Part shown: piece after piece, positions 1 through 8,577 of the stretch | Numbering within the stretch: the stretch's first letter is position 1 | How the letters are laid out: each line of letters opens with the position of its first letter | NCBI RefSeq assembly: GCF_003971235.1 | Contig: NZ_CP034661.1 | Location: 992,001-1,056,000, forward strand | DNA length: 64,000 nucleotides | Reading direction: 5' to 3' | Source: Chryseobacterium aureum | GTDB taxonomy: Bacteria; Bacteroidota; Bacteroidia; Flavobacteriales; Weeksellaceae | Made by a program: the position numbers and the translations under genes | Notes under the pieces: generated by a model | Seen by the model: the letters and a program-made list of their open reading frames with translations, nothing else | Told to the model about the DNA's origin: nothing | The model's database searches: none

Positions 1-2
1 GG

Positions 3-689
3 AAGCCTGATTATCCTGCCGGTACCCAAAGAATGTACACCAATCCCAGTATTGGTCTTTTAGGGATTATTACAGGGAAAACATTCAAGCAGCCTTTTAC
101 AAAAGCAATGACTCAAAATGTTTTCACTAAAATGGGTCTGAATAATACTTTTTATGAAGTACCGGCTGAAAATATGAGTCAATACGCATTCGGTTATAGT
201 AAAAATGATGAGCCGATCCGTGTAAACCCGGGAGTTCTGGCTGATGAAGCTTATGGAGTGAAATCATGCGCGCGGGATATGATTACTTTTATAGACGCCA
301 ATATGGGAATTGGAAACATTGACAGTAAATTATCCGCAGCCATAATGAATACGCATACCGGATATTTTAATACCGCAGAAATGACTCAGGATCTCATCTG
401 GGAACAATATGATTATCCCGTAACGCTGGAACAGCTTCAGAAAGGGAATTCAGCGGATATGGCCTTTAAACCTAATCCTGTGAAGGAAATTCTTCCGCAT
501 CAAAAACCAAAAACTGACGTTCTGATCAATAAAACCGGTGCTACCAATGGTTTTGGAGCGTATGTGATGTATGTTCCTTCAAAAAAAATAGGTATTGTAA
601 TTCTTGCCAATAAAAATTATCCTAATGCTGAAAGGATTGATATTGCCTACAAAATTTTATCCTATATAGAAAAATCTGAAAAGCTATAA
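3..689 (+). CDS. Class C (AmpC-type) beta-lactamase, 3' part
   Basis: This is the C-terminal part of a periplasmic serine beta-lactamase of class C. The reading frame is open to the left edge, so roughly the first 150 residues, including the SxxK nucleophile, lie outside the window. Two of the three family motifs are visible: a YTN triad just after the edge (Y-x-N, the general base) and KTG at 531-539 inside the stretch INKTGATNGFGAYV. Their separation of about 165 residues matches the 150-to-315 spacing of AmpC enzymes, and the ending with LANKNYPN is typical. A lactamase-like esterase or DD-peptidase is the alternative, but the KTG-ATNGFG context favours a true class C enzyme. The coding part runs from the window edge; the first internal ATG at 33 is not the start. 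Confidence 0.88.
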   Translation, partial: KPDYPAGTQRMYTNPSIGLLGIITGKTFKQPFTKAMTQNVFTKMGLNNTFYEVPAENMSQYAFGYSKNDEPIRVNPGVLADEAYGVKSCARDMITFIDANMGIGNIDSKLSAAIMNTHTGYFNTAEMTQDLIWEQYDYPVTLEQLQKGNSADMAFKPNPVKEILPHQKPKTDVLINKTGATNGFGAYVMYVPSKKIGIVILANKNYPNAERIDIAYKILSYIEKSEKL

Positions 690-702
690 CAGATTATCAT
701 AC

Positions 703-833
703 AATGGTGCAGTCATAAAAGTGTCATTCTGAAAGAAATGGAATGTAGTGAAGAATCTTATACTTATTGGTGAGATTCTTCCTTCGTCAGAATGACAAAA
801 GTCAAATTATTTGACTTTTGAGACTGCACCATT
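703..833. repeat. MITE-like inverted-repeat element
   Basis: The element is bounded by 20-bp terminal inverted repeats at 703-722 and 814-833 that match at 18 of 20 positions (arms begin AATGGTGCAGTC). Inside it, GTCATTCTG at 723-731 pairs with CAGAATGAC at 788-796, and GAAGAATCT-type arms pair further in. It has no coding capacity and sits between two convergent genes. The internal arms resemble dispersed intergenic repeats known in this phylum (from memory, not searched). Confidence 0.7.
797..819. terminator. Bidirectional intrinsic terminator
   Basis: A hairpin AAAAGTCAA-attat-TTGACTTTT lies between the convergent beta-lactamase gene and the TPR-HTH gene, with A and T tracts on either side. 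It forms part of the MITE-like element, so that element may serve as the terminator for both genes. Confidence 0.55.
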
Positions 834-842
834 TTCTATTTA

Positions 843-2273
843 TTACAATTCTGAAACCCAGGTTCCCAGGTCTATTTCAGCTGGCAGTTTGAGTTTCTTT
901 TTAAGCCTGTATTTCTTGGTTTCAACCGCTCTTACGGTGACATTACTGCATTGTCCTATTTCTTTATTGGTAAGATCAAGCCTTACATAAGCGATAAATT
1001 TTATATCATGGCTGGTAAGTTCGGGATACTGCGAAGTCAGCTTTTCATAAAATTCCGGATACACTTCCTTGAACCTGGTTATGAAAAAAGGATTATTGGA
1101 TATAGCCATTTCAGCCAGATCATGAAGGGAACGATCTACTTTCTTTTTCAGCTGATCCGTTTCTATTATTTTCTGATGGATGAGTTTTTTTTGTTCTTCA
1201 AGCAGCTGATCTCTTCTTTTATTTTTGTTTTTATTCCGTTTCCGGATCATCAGCACTGCAATAAGAGATGCCAAAGCAATACCTGTAACAGCAGCAATGA
1301 TAAAATAGAGCTTATTCCTTTCTTTTTCCTGTTGAACAGCCAGATTATTAATGACCGAAGCCACGGCTTTTCTTTCTCCGGAATGAATGCTGTCGTTAAG
1401 TCGAGCATATTTTGTGAGGTATTCATTGGCCTTGGGAAGATCATTTAAAGCCAGATAAGTCTGATAGATCTTTTTATAGGTATCAATGATATCTGCCCCG
1501 CGGTTTATTTTCAGATAAACGGGTAAAGCTTCCTGATAATACCGGAGTGCTTTTGGGTACTCTCTTTTAAGGGTATACAGATTTCCGCGTCTTGTTGCAA
1601 TAGCCCCATAGGTATGAAGAGAGCTGTTATTTTTCACGGCTAATACAGATGCTTTGTCCAGGTAATATTCTACAGAATCCAGCTGTTGTTTTTGGGATAA
1701 AAACTGTTCTGCAATTCTTACATAGATCTTGGGTTCATCAGGAAAATCCCGTAGTCCTTTTTTGCGCATAGCAATAATAGAATCAGGCAGTTTTAAATCT
1801 TCAAAATTAGACCACTTCCAGATATACACAAAAAACAGAGAGCTTCTGTTCTCTTTTGTATCAGGAGCATGCTTCAGGTATTCTATGGATTTATTAAGCT
1901 GAATATTAGCCTGATTGTAAAGGCCCAGAAAAGCATAGTTTCTTGCGATTTCATTACAGAGTCTTGCATTCAGGCCATTGTTATGAATACGTTGTAGTTT
2001 TTTTCCGGCTTCATCCAGATAATGCAGACTTTTCTGATGCTCATCAAATGTAGAAAGTGCATTGGCGATATTAATGTTGGCTAACGCTTCTCCTTCAGGG
2101 TTATTATGCTTTCTATAATATTGAAGCGCTGCAATATTGTATTGAAATACTTTTTCATATTCTCCTCTGTTTTTACAGACCGTTGTGATACTATCCAGCT
2201 TTGCAGGAGTATTGTTTTGAGAATAGGACTGTACAGAAAAATAAAGGAAAAAAATTAAGAGTGCCTTTTTCAT
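843..2273 (-). CDS. TPR-transmembrane-HTH regulator
   Basis: A 476-residue membrane-anchored regulator of a kind common in Bacteroidota. It has an N-terminal signal peptide (MKKALLIFFLYFSVQSYSQ), then roughly 280 residues of helical TPR-like repeats with the A/Y/L spacing typical of tetratricopeptides. A single membrane span follows (about residues 320-342, KLYFIIAAVTGIALASLIAV), then a basic coiled stretch and a C-terminal LuxR/GerE-like helix-turn-helix (LTNKEIGQCSNVTVRAVETK). The architecture suggests an extracytoplasmic TPR sensor coupled to a cytoplasmic DNA-binding or partner-binding domain. The target is unknown. It stands alone, convergent with the beta-lactamase gene and downstream of cphA on the same strand, from which a strong terminator separates it. 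Confidence 0.85.
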   Translation of the reverse strand: MKKALLIFFLYFSVQSYSQNNTPAKLDSITTVCKNRGEYEKVFQYNIAALQYYRKHNNPEGEALANINIANALSTFDEHQKSLHYLDEAGKKLQRIHNNGLNARLCNEIARNYAFLGLYNQANIQLNKSIEYLKHAPDTKENRSSLFFVYIWKWSNFEDLKLPDSIIAMRKKGLRDFPDEPKIYVRIAEQFLSQKQQLDSVEYYLDKASVLAVKNNSSLHTYGAIATRRGNLYTLKREYPKALRYYQEALPVYLKINRGADIIDTYKKIYQTYLALNDLPKANEYLTKYARLNDSIHSGERKAVASVINNLAVQQEKERNKLYFIIAAVTGIALASLIAVLMIRKRNKNKNKRRDQLLEEQKKLIHQKIIETDQLKKKVDRSLHDLAEMAISNNPFFITRFKEVYPEFYEKLTSQYPELTSHDIKFIAYVRLDLTNKEIGQCSNVTVRAVETKKYRLKKKLKLPAEIDLGTWVSEL

Positions 2274-2400
2274 AAAAACCGAAAGTATGGCAAGTTAATA
2301 ATTTTTATTTTTTATCTCTTTTTAAAAAAAGGTTAAAGTATGTACTCCGTCCGTGTAATTATTAGAAAACCATCTTCTGTAAGAACTGGTAATAATAAAA

Positions 2401-2436
2401 AAATTGCAATACGCTTTTCATTTCGTATTGCAATTT
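2401..2436 (-). terminator. cphA terminator
   Basis: Perfect 13-bp arms (AAATTGCAATACG and its complement) flank a 10-nt loop and are followed on the minus strand by a T-rich tract. It lies about 20 bp after the cphA stop codon. Confidence 0.8.
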
Positions 2437-2456
2437 TAATCAGCTGATAAAATAAT

Positions 2457-5087
2457 TTATCCGTTTTTTTCGTCTTCCAATAATTCTCTTGCCTGATATT
2501 CCTGTACCAGATCAATTGCATTGGAAATAACATCACTCAGGGCAGTGATAAACGTTCCTTCCTCGGCCATTCCCATGGCATGCTTCAATGCTTCTATTTC
2601 TTTAGGAATGATCTCGTAGCTCACATCTTTTCCTGCTGACTGCATTCCTTCAATAATGAGGCCGTTAATTTCATCTTCTGTTCTTCCGCGAAGGTGTTTT
2701 TCATTCCGGATAATGATATGATCAAACATTCTTCCGGCAATCTTTCCGCATTCTCGGATGTCATTATCTCTGCGGTCTCCCACCCCGGAAATAATACCTA
2801 TCTTCTTCGTAGATTCCACATTTTTCAGGTAATCCTCAATAGCTTCATAGCCTGAAGGATTATGAGCAAAGTCGATCAGAACTTTAAAATTTTTGAATTT
2901 AAAAACATTCAGTCTTCCCGGAGTAAGCTGAGCACTTGGAATAAACGTTCTCAAAGAATTGGAAATATCTTCAATCCCGAATCCGTAAAGGTAACTCGCT
3001 AAGCTCGCCGCCAAAACGTTTTCAATCATAAATCTTGCCTTTCCTTCCATGGTAATCGGAAAATCCTTAGCTTTTCCTATTCTTATCTTCCAGTCGCCTT
3101 TTTTAATGGTTACAAAACCTTCTTCATAAACACAGGTAATTCTTCCTTCTTTTGCAAATTTTACAATGTGGGGATTATTTTCGTCCATACTGAAGATGGC
3201 CACATTGGAATCAAGATCATTTACGATCTTCATAGAATATTCATTATCTGCATTCAGAATGCTCCAGCCGCTCTTTTTTACGCTGTCCAGCACAACACGC
3301 TTTACTTTGGTAAGATCTTTCAGAGAGTGGATATCATTCATTCCCAAATGATCTTCTTCAATATTGGTTAAAACACCGATATCACATTGTGAAAAGCCGA
3401 GTCCCGAACGTAGAATTCCTCCTCTGGCAGTTTCCAGAACAGCAAATTCCACGGTAGGATCTTTCAGGATAAATTCCGCCGAAAGCGGTCCTGTAGTATC
3501 CCCTTTAGACAACATGGTATTTTGAATATAAATTCCATCCGAAGTGGTGAATCCTACTCTATAGCCATTACTTTTTACAATATGTGAGATCAGTCTTGTA
3601 GTGGTTGTTTTCCCATTGGTTCCCGTTACCGCAATAATCGGAATGGTAAAAGGTTTACCCTGCGGATAAAGCATATCTACCACAGGTGCTGCCACGTTTC
3701 TAGGCAGGCCTTCACTTGGAGCAAGATGCATTCTGAATCCCGGTGCTGCATTCACTTCAATGATAGCTCCGCCACTTTCCTTTAAAGGCTGGGTAAGATT
3801 CTCCGCCATCACATCAATACCGCAAACATCCAATCCGATAATTTTGGAAATTCTTTCAGCCATTGTGATGTTTTCCGGATGCACCATATCTGTTACATCA
3901 ATTGAAGTTCCTCCGGTGGAAAGATTAGCGGTTGATTTTAAATAAACAACTTCTCCTTTCTGAGGAACCGTTTCAAGCGTATACTGAAGCTTATCAAGCA
4001 GTTCCAGCGTATCTTTATCTACCTCAATTTCGGTAAGGACATTTTCATGGCCATACCCTCTTCTTGGGTCTTTGTTTTCTTTTTCAATAAGCTGCTGAAG
4101 GTTCAGTTCACCGTCTCCTACCACATGGGCAGGAACTCTTCTTGCTGCGGCCACCATTTTATTATTGATAACCAGAATTCGGAAATCGTAGCCGGTAATA
4201 TATTTCTCAACAATTACTTTTCTTGAATATTTCTGGGCATGTTCCAGACCAATTTTAGCAGCCTCCCATTCTGTAACATTGATGGAGGAGCCTTTTCCAT
4301 GGTTTCCATCCAAAGGTTTCAGCACAACAGGATAACCTATTTTTCTGATCACAGCATCCAATCCCTCTTCGTCTACCACTAAATCTCCGGTAGGAACCGG
4401 AATAGCCGCATCGTGAAGCATTCTTTTAGTCAGCTCTTTATTACAGGCAATGTCTACAGCAATAGAACTTGTTTTTCCTGTAATGGTAGCCTGAAATCTC
4501 TGCTGATTGACTCCATACCCAAGCTGTACCAGAGAATTTGTCCCCAGCCTGATCCATGGGATTCTTCTTGAGGCAGCCTCTTCTACAATACTTCCGGTAG
4601 AGGGGCCAAGACGCACACGTTCCCTGATTTCCTTTAAACGGTGAATACATGCGTTCAGATCGTAATCTTTTCCTTCTATTAATGCTTCGGCAATCTTTAC
4701 AGATTCTTCTGCGGCATAAATCCCTGCATTTTCTTCAATATAATTGAATACCACGTTATACACTCCCGGAGTTTTTGTTTCGCGGGTTCTTCCAAACCCT
4801 ACATCCATTCCTGCAAGGGTTTGTATTTCCAAAGCAATATGCTCAATGACGTGTCCCATCCAGGTTCCTGTTTCCACTCTATGGAAAAAGCCTCCTTCCA
4901 CTCCTTCCGAGCATCGGTGGGTAATCAATGAAGGAATTAATTTTTCAATCCTCTCGCGGAAACCTTCTATTTTATTGGTAGGATAATCCTCCATTTTTTC
5001 CAGGTCTAACCTCATCTGTATCAGCTTCTTTCTTCTGATACTCCAGATGTTAGGACCTCTCAGTGCCTGAATCTTTTCGATTTTCAT
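2457..5087 (-). CDS. cphA: Cyanophycin synthetase
   Basis: CphA builds cyanophycin, a poly-Asp backbone with Arg on each side chain, in the cytoplasm using ATP. The 876-residue length is normal. An N-terminal domain (about 1-160) carries GTWMGHVIEHIALEIQ, the conserved region reported in some CphA enzymes to hold a cryptic primer-generating hydrolase site. An ATP-grasp domain (about 200-470, KPLDGNHGKGSS) adds Asp, and a Mur-ligase-like domain (from about 480) has the P-loop GTNGKTTTTR and adds Arg. The start MKIEKIQALRGPN is standard. The gene diverges from cphB-iaaA across about 200 bp, so synthesis and breakdown genes share one intergenic region. A -7 box TATCTTTG lies 45-52 bp upstream of the start. 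The assignment is firm; whether granules form is not visible from sequence. Confidence 0.96.
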   Translation of the reverse strand: MKIEKIQALRGPNIWSIRRKKLIQMRLDLEKMEDYPTNKIEGFRERIEKLIPSLITHRCSEGVEGGFFHRVETGTWMGHVIEHIALEIQTLAGMDVGFGRTRETKTPGVYNVVFNYIEENAGIYAAEESVKIAEALIEGKDYDLNACIHRLKEIRERVRLGPSTGSIVEEAASRRIPWIRLGTNSLVQLGYGVNQQRFQATITGKTSSIAVDIACNKELTKRMLHDAAIPVPTGDLVVDEEGLDAVIRKIGYPVVLKPLDGNHGKGSSINVTEWEAAKIGLEHAQKYSRKVIVEKYITGYDFRILVINNKMVAAARRVPAHVVGDGELNLQQLIEKENKDPRRGYGHENVLTEIEVDKDTLELLDKLQYTLETVPQKGEVVYLKSTANLSTGGTSIDVTDMVHPENITMAERISKIIGLDVCGIDVMAENLTQPLKESGGAIIEVNAAPGFRMHLAPSEGLPRNVAAPVVDMLYPQGKPFTIPIIAVTGTNGKTTTTRLISHIVKSNGYRVGFTTSDGIYIQNTMLSKGDTTGPLSAEFILKDPTVEFAVLETARGGILRSGLGFSQCDIGVLTNIEEDHLGMNDIHSLKDLTKVKRVVLDSVKKSGWSILNADNEYSMKIVNDLDSNVAIFSMDENNPHIVKFAKEGRITCVYEEGFVTIKKGDWKIRIGKAKDFPITMEGKARFMIENVLAASLASYLYGFGIEDISNSLRTFIPSAQLTPGRLNVFKFKNFKVLIDFAHNPSGYEAIEDYLKNVESTKKIGIISGVGDRRDNDIRECGKIAGRMFDHIIIRNEKHLRGRTEDEINGLIIEGMQSAGKDVSYEIIPKEIEALKHAMGMAEEGTFITALSDVISNAIDLVQEYQARELLEDEKNG

Positions 5088-5131
5088 AGTCTATTGGCAA
5101 TTTAACATTTAATAATAACTCCTTTCACAAT

Positions 5132-5139
5132 CAAAGATA
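5132..5139 (-). promoter_or_regulatory. Putative cphA -7 box
   Basis: On the minus strand this reads TATCTTTG, an exact match to the Bacteroidota -7 consensus TAnnTTTG. It would give a 5' leader of about 40 nt for cphA. No convincing -33 TTTG is seen at the usual spacing. Confidence 0.5.
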
Positions 5140-5246
5140 ATGTAAAACCCTAAAAAAAACCATACATCAATTAAAGATTTATTAAAAAAATATTAATTTC
5201 CATTAACATTTCTAAATCGTTAAAAATCAACGAAAGATGGCACGAA

Positions 5247-5281
5247 TTTGGCCAGTGAATGTGAATTATTTTTTAATTTTG
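5247..5281 (+). promoter_or_regulatory. cphB promoter, probably leaderless
   Basis: A -33-like TTTG (5247-5250) and a -7 box TAATTTTG (5274-5281) are 23 bp apart, fitting the Bacteroidota housekeeping promoter. The -7 box ends only 4 bp before the ATG at 5286, so transcription would begin at or next to the start codon. Confidence 0.65.
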
Positions 5282-5285
5282 TACA

Positions 5286-6176
5286 ATGATGAAACCTGTA
5301 GGAAAATTAATAGTTATCGGAGGAGCTGTAAACAAAGGAAGTTTTGCTGAAACCGATTATGATCAAAATATCGAAAAGAATCTTAATTTTTTTGAGCGTG
5401 GGATCTTAAGAAAGATCATCAACGAATCGAAACACAAAGAAAACTCTGTGATTGAAATAGTCACAACTGCATCTCAAATCCCTCAGATTGTAGGTTCTGA
5501 ATACAAAAAAGCATTTGAGTTTCTGGGTGCCAAAAATGTAAATGTCCTGGATATCCACAACCGTGAGGAGGCCAATTCTGATGCAATGGTGGCAAGAGCC
5601 AATGCTGCCGATGTTATGATGTTCACCGGAGGAGACCAGCTGAGACTTACTTCTATTCTGGGAGGAACAAGATTTCATGACACGATTCTATTAAAATACC
5701 AGGAACAGGACTTTATCTATTCCGGAACTTCTGCAGGTGCAGCCGCTGCTTCCGAAAATATGATCTATCAGGGAAGCAGTTCTGAGGCTCTTTTAAAAGG
5801 AGAAATCAAAACTACGCAAGGACTGGGTTTAATAGACAATGTTATTATTGATACTCACTTCGTACAGCGCGGAAGAATCGGACGTCTTTTCCAGGCAGTG
5901 GTAAACAATCCAAGAACTTTGGGAATAGGGTTGGGTGAAGATACCGGGCTTTACATTCATAATGATGTAATGACCGCTGTAGGCTCCGGTCTTGTGATCT
6001 TAGTGGACGGACGATTCATTAAAGACACCAATCTTACCAACATCAACCTTGGAGAGCCTATTTCTATTGATAATTTAACGGTACACGTAATGTCTATGAA
6101 TGATCATTATGATCTTACAACAAAGAAATTAACCATCGAAAATTCCCAGTTCAATCCGATACCACAGGATAAGTAG
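5286..6176 (+). CDS. cphB: Cyanophycinase
   Basis: CphB is a serine exopeptidase of family S51 that cuts cyanophycin to beta-Asp-Arg dipeptides. The nucleophile is Ser149 in the motif SGTSAGAAA, and the family motif FTGGDQLRL precedes it. The length of 296 residues is slightly above the roughly 270-residue cyanobacterial enzymes. Two adjacent ATG codons open the frame; either may be used. The -7 box ends 4 bp upstream, so the transcript is probably leaderless. Its position next to cphA and iaaA distinguishes it from the related PepE dipeptidase encoded at 47409-48101. Its product should be the substrate of the isoaspartyl peptidase encoded next. Confidence 0.95.
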   Translation: MMKPVGKLIVIGGAVNKGSFAETDYDQNIEKNLNFFERGILRKIINESKHKENSVIEIVTTASQIPQIVGSEYKKAFEFLGAKNVNVLDIHNREEANSDAMVARANAADVMMFTGGDQLRLTSILGGTRFHDTILLKYQEQDFIYSGTSAGAAAASENMIYQGSSSEALLKGEIKTTQGLGLIDNVIIDTHFVQRGRIGRLFQAVVNNPRTLGIGLGEDTGLYIHNDVMTAVGSGLVILVDGRFIKDTNLTNINLGEPISIDNLTVHVMSMNDHYDLTTKKLTIENSQFNPIPQDK

Positions 6177-6179
6177 TGC

Positions 6180-6300
6180 GGGATGCGGGTTACGAGGTAG
6201 TGAGATGCGAGGTGCGGGGTTTCGAGGTCTTATAAATAACCGGAATTAGTTTTCCAAGGACTATAAACTCGAAAACCCGAAACCCGAAACTCGTATTAAC
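6180..6300. repeat. G-rich / C-rich low-complexity inverted region
   Basis: Between cphB and iaaA, a G-rich segment made of degenerate GCGGGTTACGAGG-like units (about 6180-6231) is followed by a C-rich segment of AACCCGAAACCCG-like units (about 6265-6297). The two are roughly inverted relative to each other and could fold into an imperfect hairpin. It has no coding capacity, and a similar C-rich tract occurs at 49740-49930. Confidence 0.5.
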
Positions 6301-6401
6301 ACAGCATTTAAATAAAATCCTTTTCTTTGTATTAATAACCGGGAATCGTATTATTGGCAGTCATAAATACAGAATTCCGGAACACGAAACCTATATCTAT
6401 T

Positions 6402-7244
6402 ATGAAAATCATTATCCACGGCGGTTTTTTTTCAGAAAGCGACCAAAGCCATGAAGTAAAAACAGCTAAACAGAACTCATTAAAACAAATTGCTCAAAAG
6501 GCATTTGATTATCTTACAACACATTCTGCTTTCGATACGGTTGCCTATGCCGTTTCACTGCTGGAAGATGATCCTTTATACAATGCAGGAATCGGTTCCC
6601 AGATTCAGAGTGACGGTGTTATCCGTATGAGTGCTGCTATTATGAACGGAAGCACTCAGAAACTAAGTGGGGTGATTAATATTCAAAATGTACAGAACCC
6701 AATTTTTGTGGCCAAAGATCTCATCAATGAAGATGACCGGGTTTTAGGAGGAAATGGTGCCAAAATTTATGCTACTGAGAATGGTTTTGAAAATTTTTCT
6801 ACGGAAATTCCCCAGAGAAGAAAAGAATACGAAGCTAAACTTGCTAACGGAGGAAAAGGAACCGTAGGCTGTGTAGCCCTTGATAAAGACGGAAAACTTG
6901 CTGTTGCTACTTCTACAGGAGGCAAAGGTTTCGAGATTCCGGGAAGAATTTCAGATTCTGCCACAGTGGCCGGAAATTATGCCAATGCTTTCTGCGCAGT
7001 GAGCTGTACAGGTGTAGGTGAAGATATTGTAAGCAATGCTACTGCGGCAAAAATTGTAACAAGAGTTACAGACGGAATGAACCTTCAACAGGCTTTCAGC
7101 AGAACATTTGATGAGCTTAAAACCATTGACGGCTTCGCAGGTGCCATTGCTATTGATAAAGACGGAACTGTTTATCATCAGGATTCCTATCCTACTATGG
7201 TTTTCGCCAGTTTTGACGGAGAAAATTTTGAAGTCTTTTCTTAA
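6402..7244 (+). CDS. iaaA: Isoaspartyl peptidase / L-asparaginase (plant type)
   Basis: This is an Ntn-hydrolase of the IaaA/EcAIII family that hydrolyses beta-aspartyl dipeptides, here most likely the beta-Asp-Arg released by CphB. The precursor cleaves itself before the nucleophile Thr154 in GKGTVGCVALD; the family signatures TSTGG and GRISDS follow. The start was placed at 6402 because MKIIIHGG is the canonical N-terminal strand. An upstream in-frame ATG at 6354 would add 16 residues unlike the family. The protein has 280 residues, somewhat shorter than the 313-321 of E. coli. With cphA and cphB it completes a full cyanophycin cycle in under 5 kb. Confidence 0.93.
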   Translation: MKIIIHGGFFSESDQSHEVKTAKQNSLKQIAQKAFDYLTTHSAFDTVAYAVSLLEDDPLYNAGIGSQIQSDGVIRMSAAIMNGSTQKLSGVINIQNVQNPIFVAKDLINEDDRVLGGNGAKIYATENGFENFSTEIPQRRKEYEAKLANGGKGTVGCVALDKDGKLAVATSTGGKGFEIPGRISDSATVAGNYANAFCAVSCTGVGEDIVSNATAAKIVTRVTDGMNLQQAFSRTFDELKTIDGFAGAIAIDKDGTVYHQDSYPTMVFASFDGENFEVFS

Positions 7245-7344
7245 ATTTAACATTTTTTTATAAGTCCATTTATTTTTTTGGCACGTATTTTACATTATTG
7301 ATAACAACAAATTGTAATAGTAATAACATAAAAAAATAGAAATC

Positions 7345-7581
7345 ATGGGAAACAAAGCAAAAGGACTATTAGCTTTATTAGGTTTAGGAGCATTAGCTTA
7401 CTGGAAATATAAGAACTCAAGTCCTGAAGATCAGCAAGCGGTAAAAGATAAAATTAATACAGCAAAAGACAATCTTAACAAATGGGGAAATGACCTTAAG
7501 AGCAAAGCCAATGACGTTGCTTCTCAGGTTCAGAGTAAAGTAGACGAAGCCAAAACAAAGGCTGAAGATTCTCTTAGCTAA
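7345..7581 (+). CDS. Small YtxH-like protein
   Basis: A 78-residue protein with a short hydrophobic N-terminal segment (KGLLALLGLGALAYWKY) followed by a charged amphipathic helix rich in K, D, N, S and A in an 11-residue-like rhythm. This resembles YtxH/apolipoprotein-like small envelope or stress proteins. No enzymatic motif is present. It has its own intergenic region and a very strong terminator, so it is probably an independent and possibly abundant transcript. The family assignment is tentative; that it is a real gene is likely. Confidence 0.75.
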   Translation: MGNKAKGLLALLGLGALAYWKYKNSSPEDQQAVKDKINTAKDNLNKWGNDLKSKANDVASQVQSKVDEAKTKAEDSLS

Positions 7582-7619
7582 TTAACAAGAGCAGTTTTTT
7601 TTAACATTCATATATAGGA

Positions 7620-7653
7620 AAAAGTCATCGTAATGATCATTACGATGACTTTT
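7620..7653 (+). terminator. Terminator of the YtxH-like gene
   Basis: A perfect 34-bp palindrome (arms AAAAGTCATCGTAATGA) is followed by T-rich sequence. Its symmetry means it could also act on the minus strand for the methyltransferase gene. Confidence 0.85.
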
Positions 7654-7737
7654 TATTTTTAATTTAATTACAAGAAAAGGAAGTAGTGAAGAAAATTTCA
7701 AATTTTTTCTTGCTTAATTTCAATGGTGAAAAACACA

Positions 7738-8529
7738 TTATTTCTTTTCGGCAGCCAGGGCAAATACCAATGGTATTTTATTTCCAAATTGTGGAATTCT
7801 CCATTTTCCGGGCGCAAATTCCTCTACATGCCTGAAACAAGGATATGGCGACCAGTCAAATTCTCTGAAGGTGTTTATAGACATACCTTTTTTAATCAAA
7901 TTATCAATAACGTCTGATAAAGAGTGGTTCCACATCACATATTCCTGTACAATAGGGGCAGACTGATCCGCATAGGTTCCTTCATACGTTTCTACGATGG
8001 GTTTCTCATTAAAATAATTGTAGGCTACTTTGGTAAAGTCGTCATCAAACATCCAAACGGCAGGATGAAATTCTGCCATAATAAAATTCCCACCCGGCTT
8101 TAGGAAGTGATTGATAATACCGGCCCATTTTTCAAGATCCGGAAGCCATCCGATTGTACCATAACTTGTATAAACGATATCATATTTCTGATCGAGAACA
8201 TTCGGTAAGTCATATACATCTGAGCAGATAAATTCTGTATCGGCACCACCTGTCTGAGCAAGCTCTCTGGCTGCATCAATGGCTTTGTCGGAAAGATCTA
8301 TTCCGGTCACTTTAGCGCCCATCCTTGACATTGAAATGGAATCCTGTCCGAAATGACACTGCAAATGCAGAATGGTTTTTCCTTTGATATCTCCAAGAAG
8401 CTCAAGTTCTATAGAGTTCAGAGAGGTTCTTCCCTTTAAAAATTCATCTACAAAGTAGAAATCGGATTTCAGATGCGGTTCTACTTTTGCATTCCACGAA
8501 TTTCTGTTTATTTCTAAGTAATTTTCCAT
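7738..8529 (-). CDS. Class I SAM-dependent methyltransferase
   Basis: A 263-residue cytoplasmic methyltransferase with a Rossmann fold. Motif I is seen as TILHLQCHFGQDSISMSR, followed by the acidic residue of motif II in VTGIDLSDKAID and a motif IV-like segment YDIVYTSYG. The substrate cannot be deduced; the family contains small-molecule methyltransferases. It is the last gene of a minus-strand run starting at 12278 and lies 48 bp from the membrane protein gene upstream. Confidence 0.85.
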   Translation of the reverse strand: MENYLEINRNSWNAKVEPHLKSDFYFVDEFLKGRTSLNSIELELLGDIKGKTILHLQCHFGQDSISMSRMGAKVTGIDLSDKAIDAARELAQTGGADTEFICSDVYDLPNVLDQKYDIVYTSYGTIGWLPDLEKWAGIINHFLKPGGNFIMAEFHPAVWMFDDDFTKVAYNYFNEKPIVETYEGTYADQSAPIVQEYVMWNHSLSDVIDNLIKKGMSINTFREFDWSPYPCFRHVEEFAPGKWRIPQFGNKIPLVFALAAEKK

Positions 8530-8577
8530 GGTTTAAGTTTAAAACAATTTAGTTTCTTTAATTTTTTTTTATAAAAA

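Noticed and set aside
951..1448. Plus-strand frame of 165 codons opposite the TPR-HTH gene
   Set aside because: It lies wholly inside a well-supported gene on the other strand and its product has no recognisable feature.
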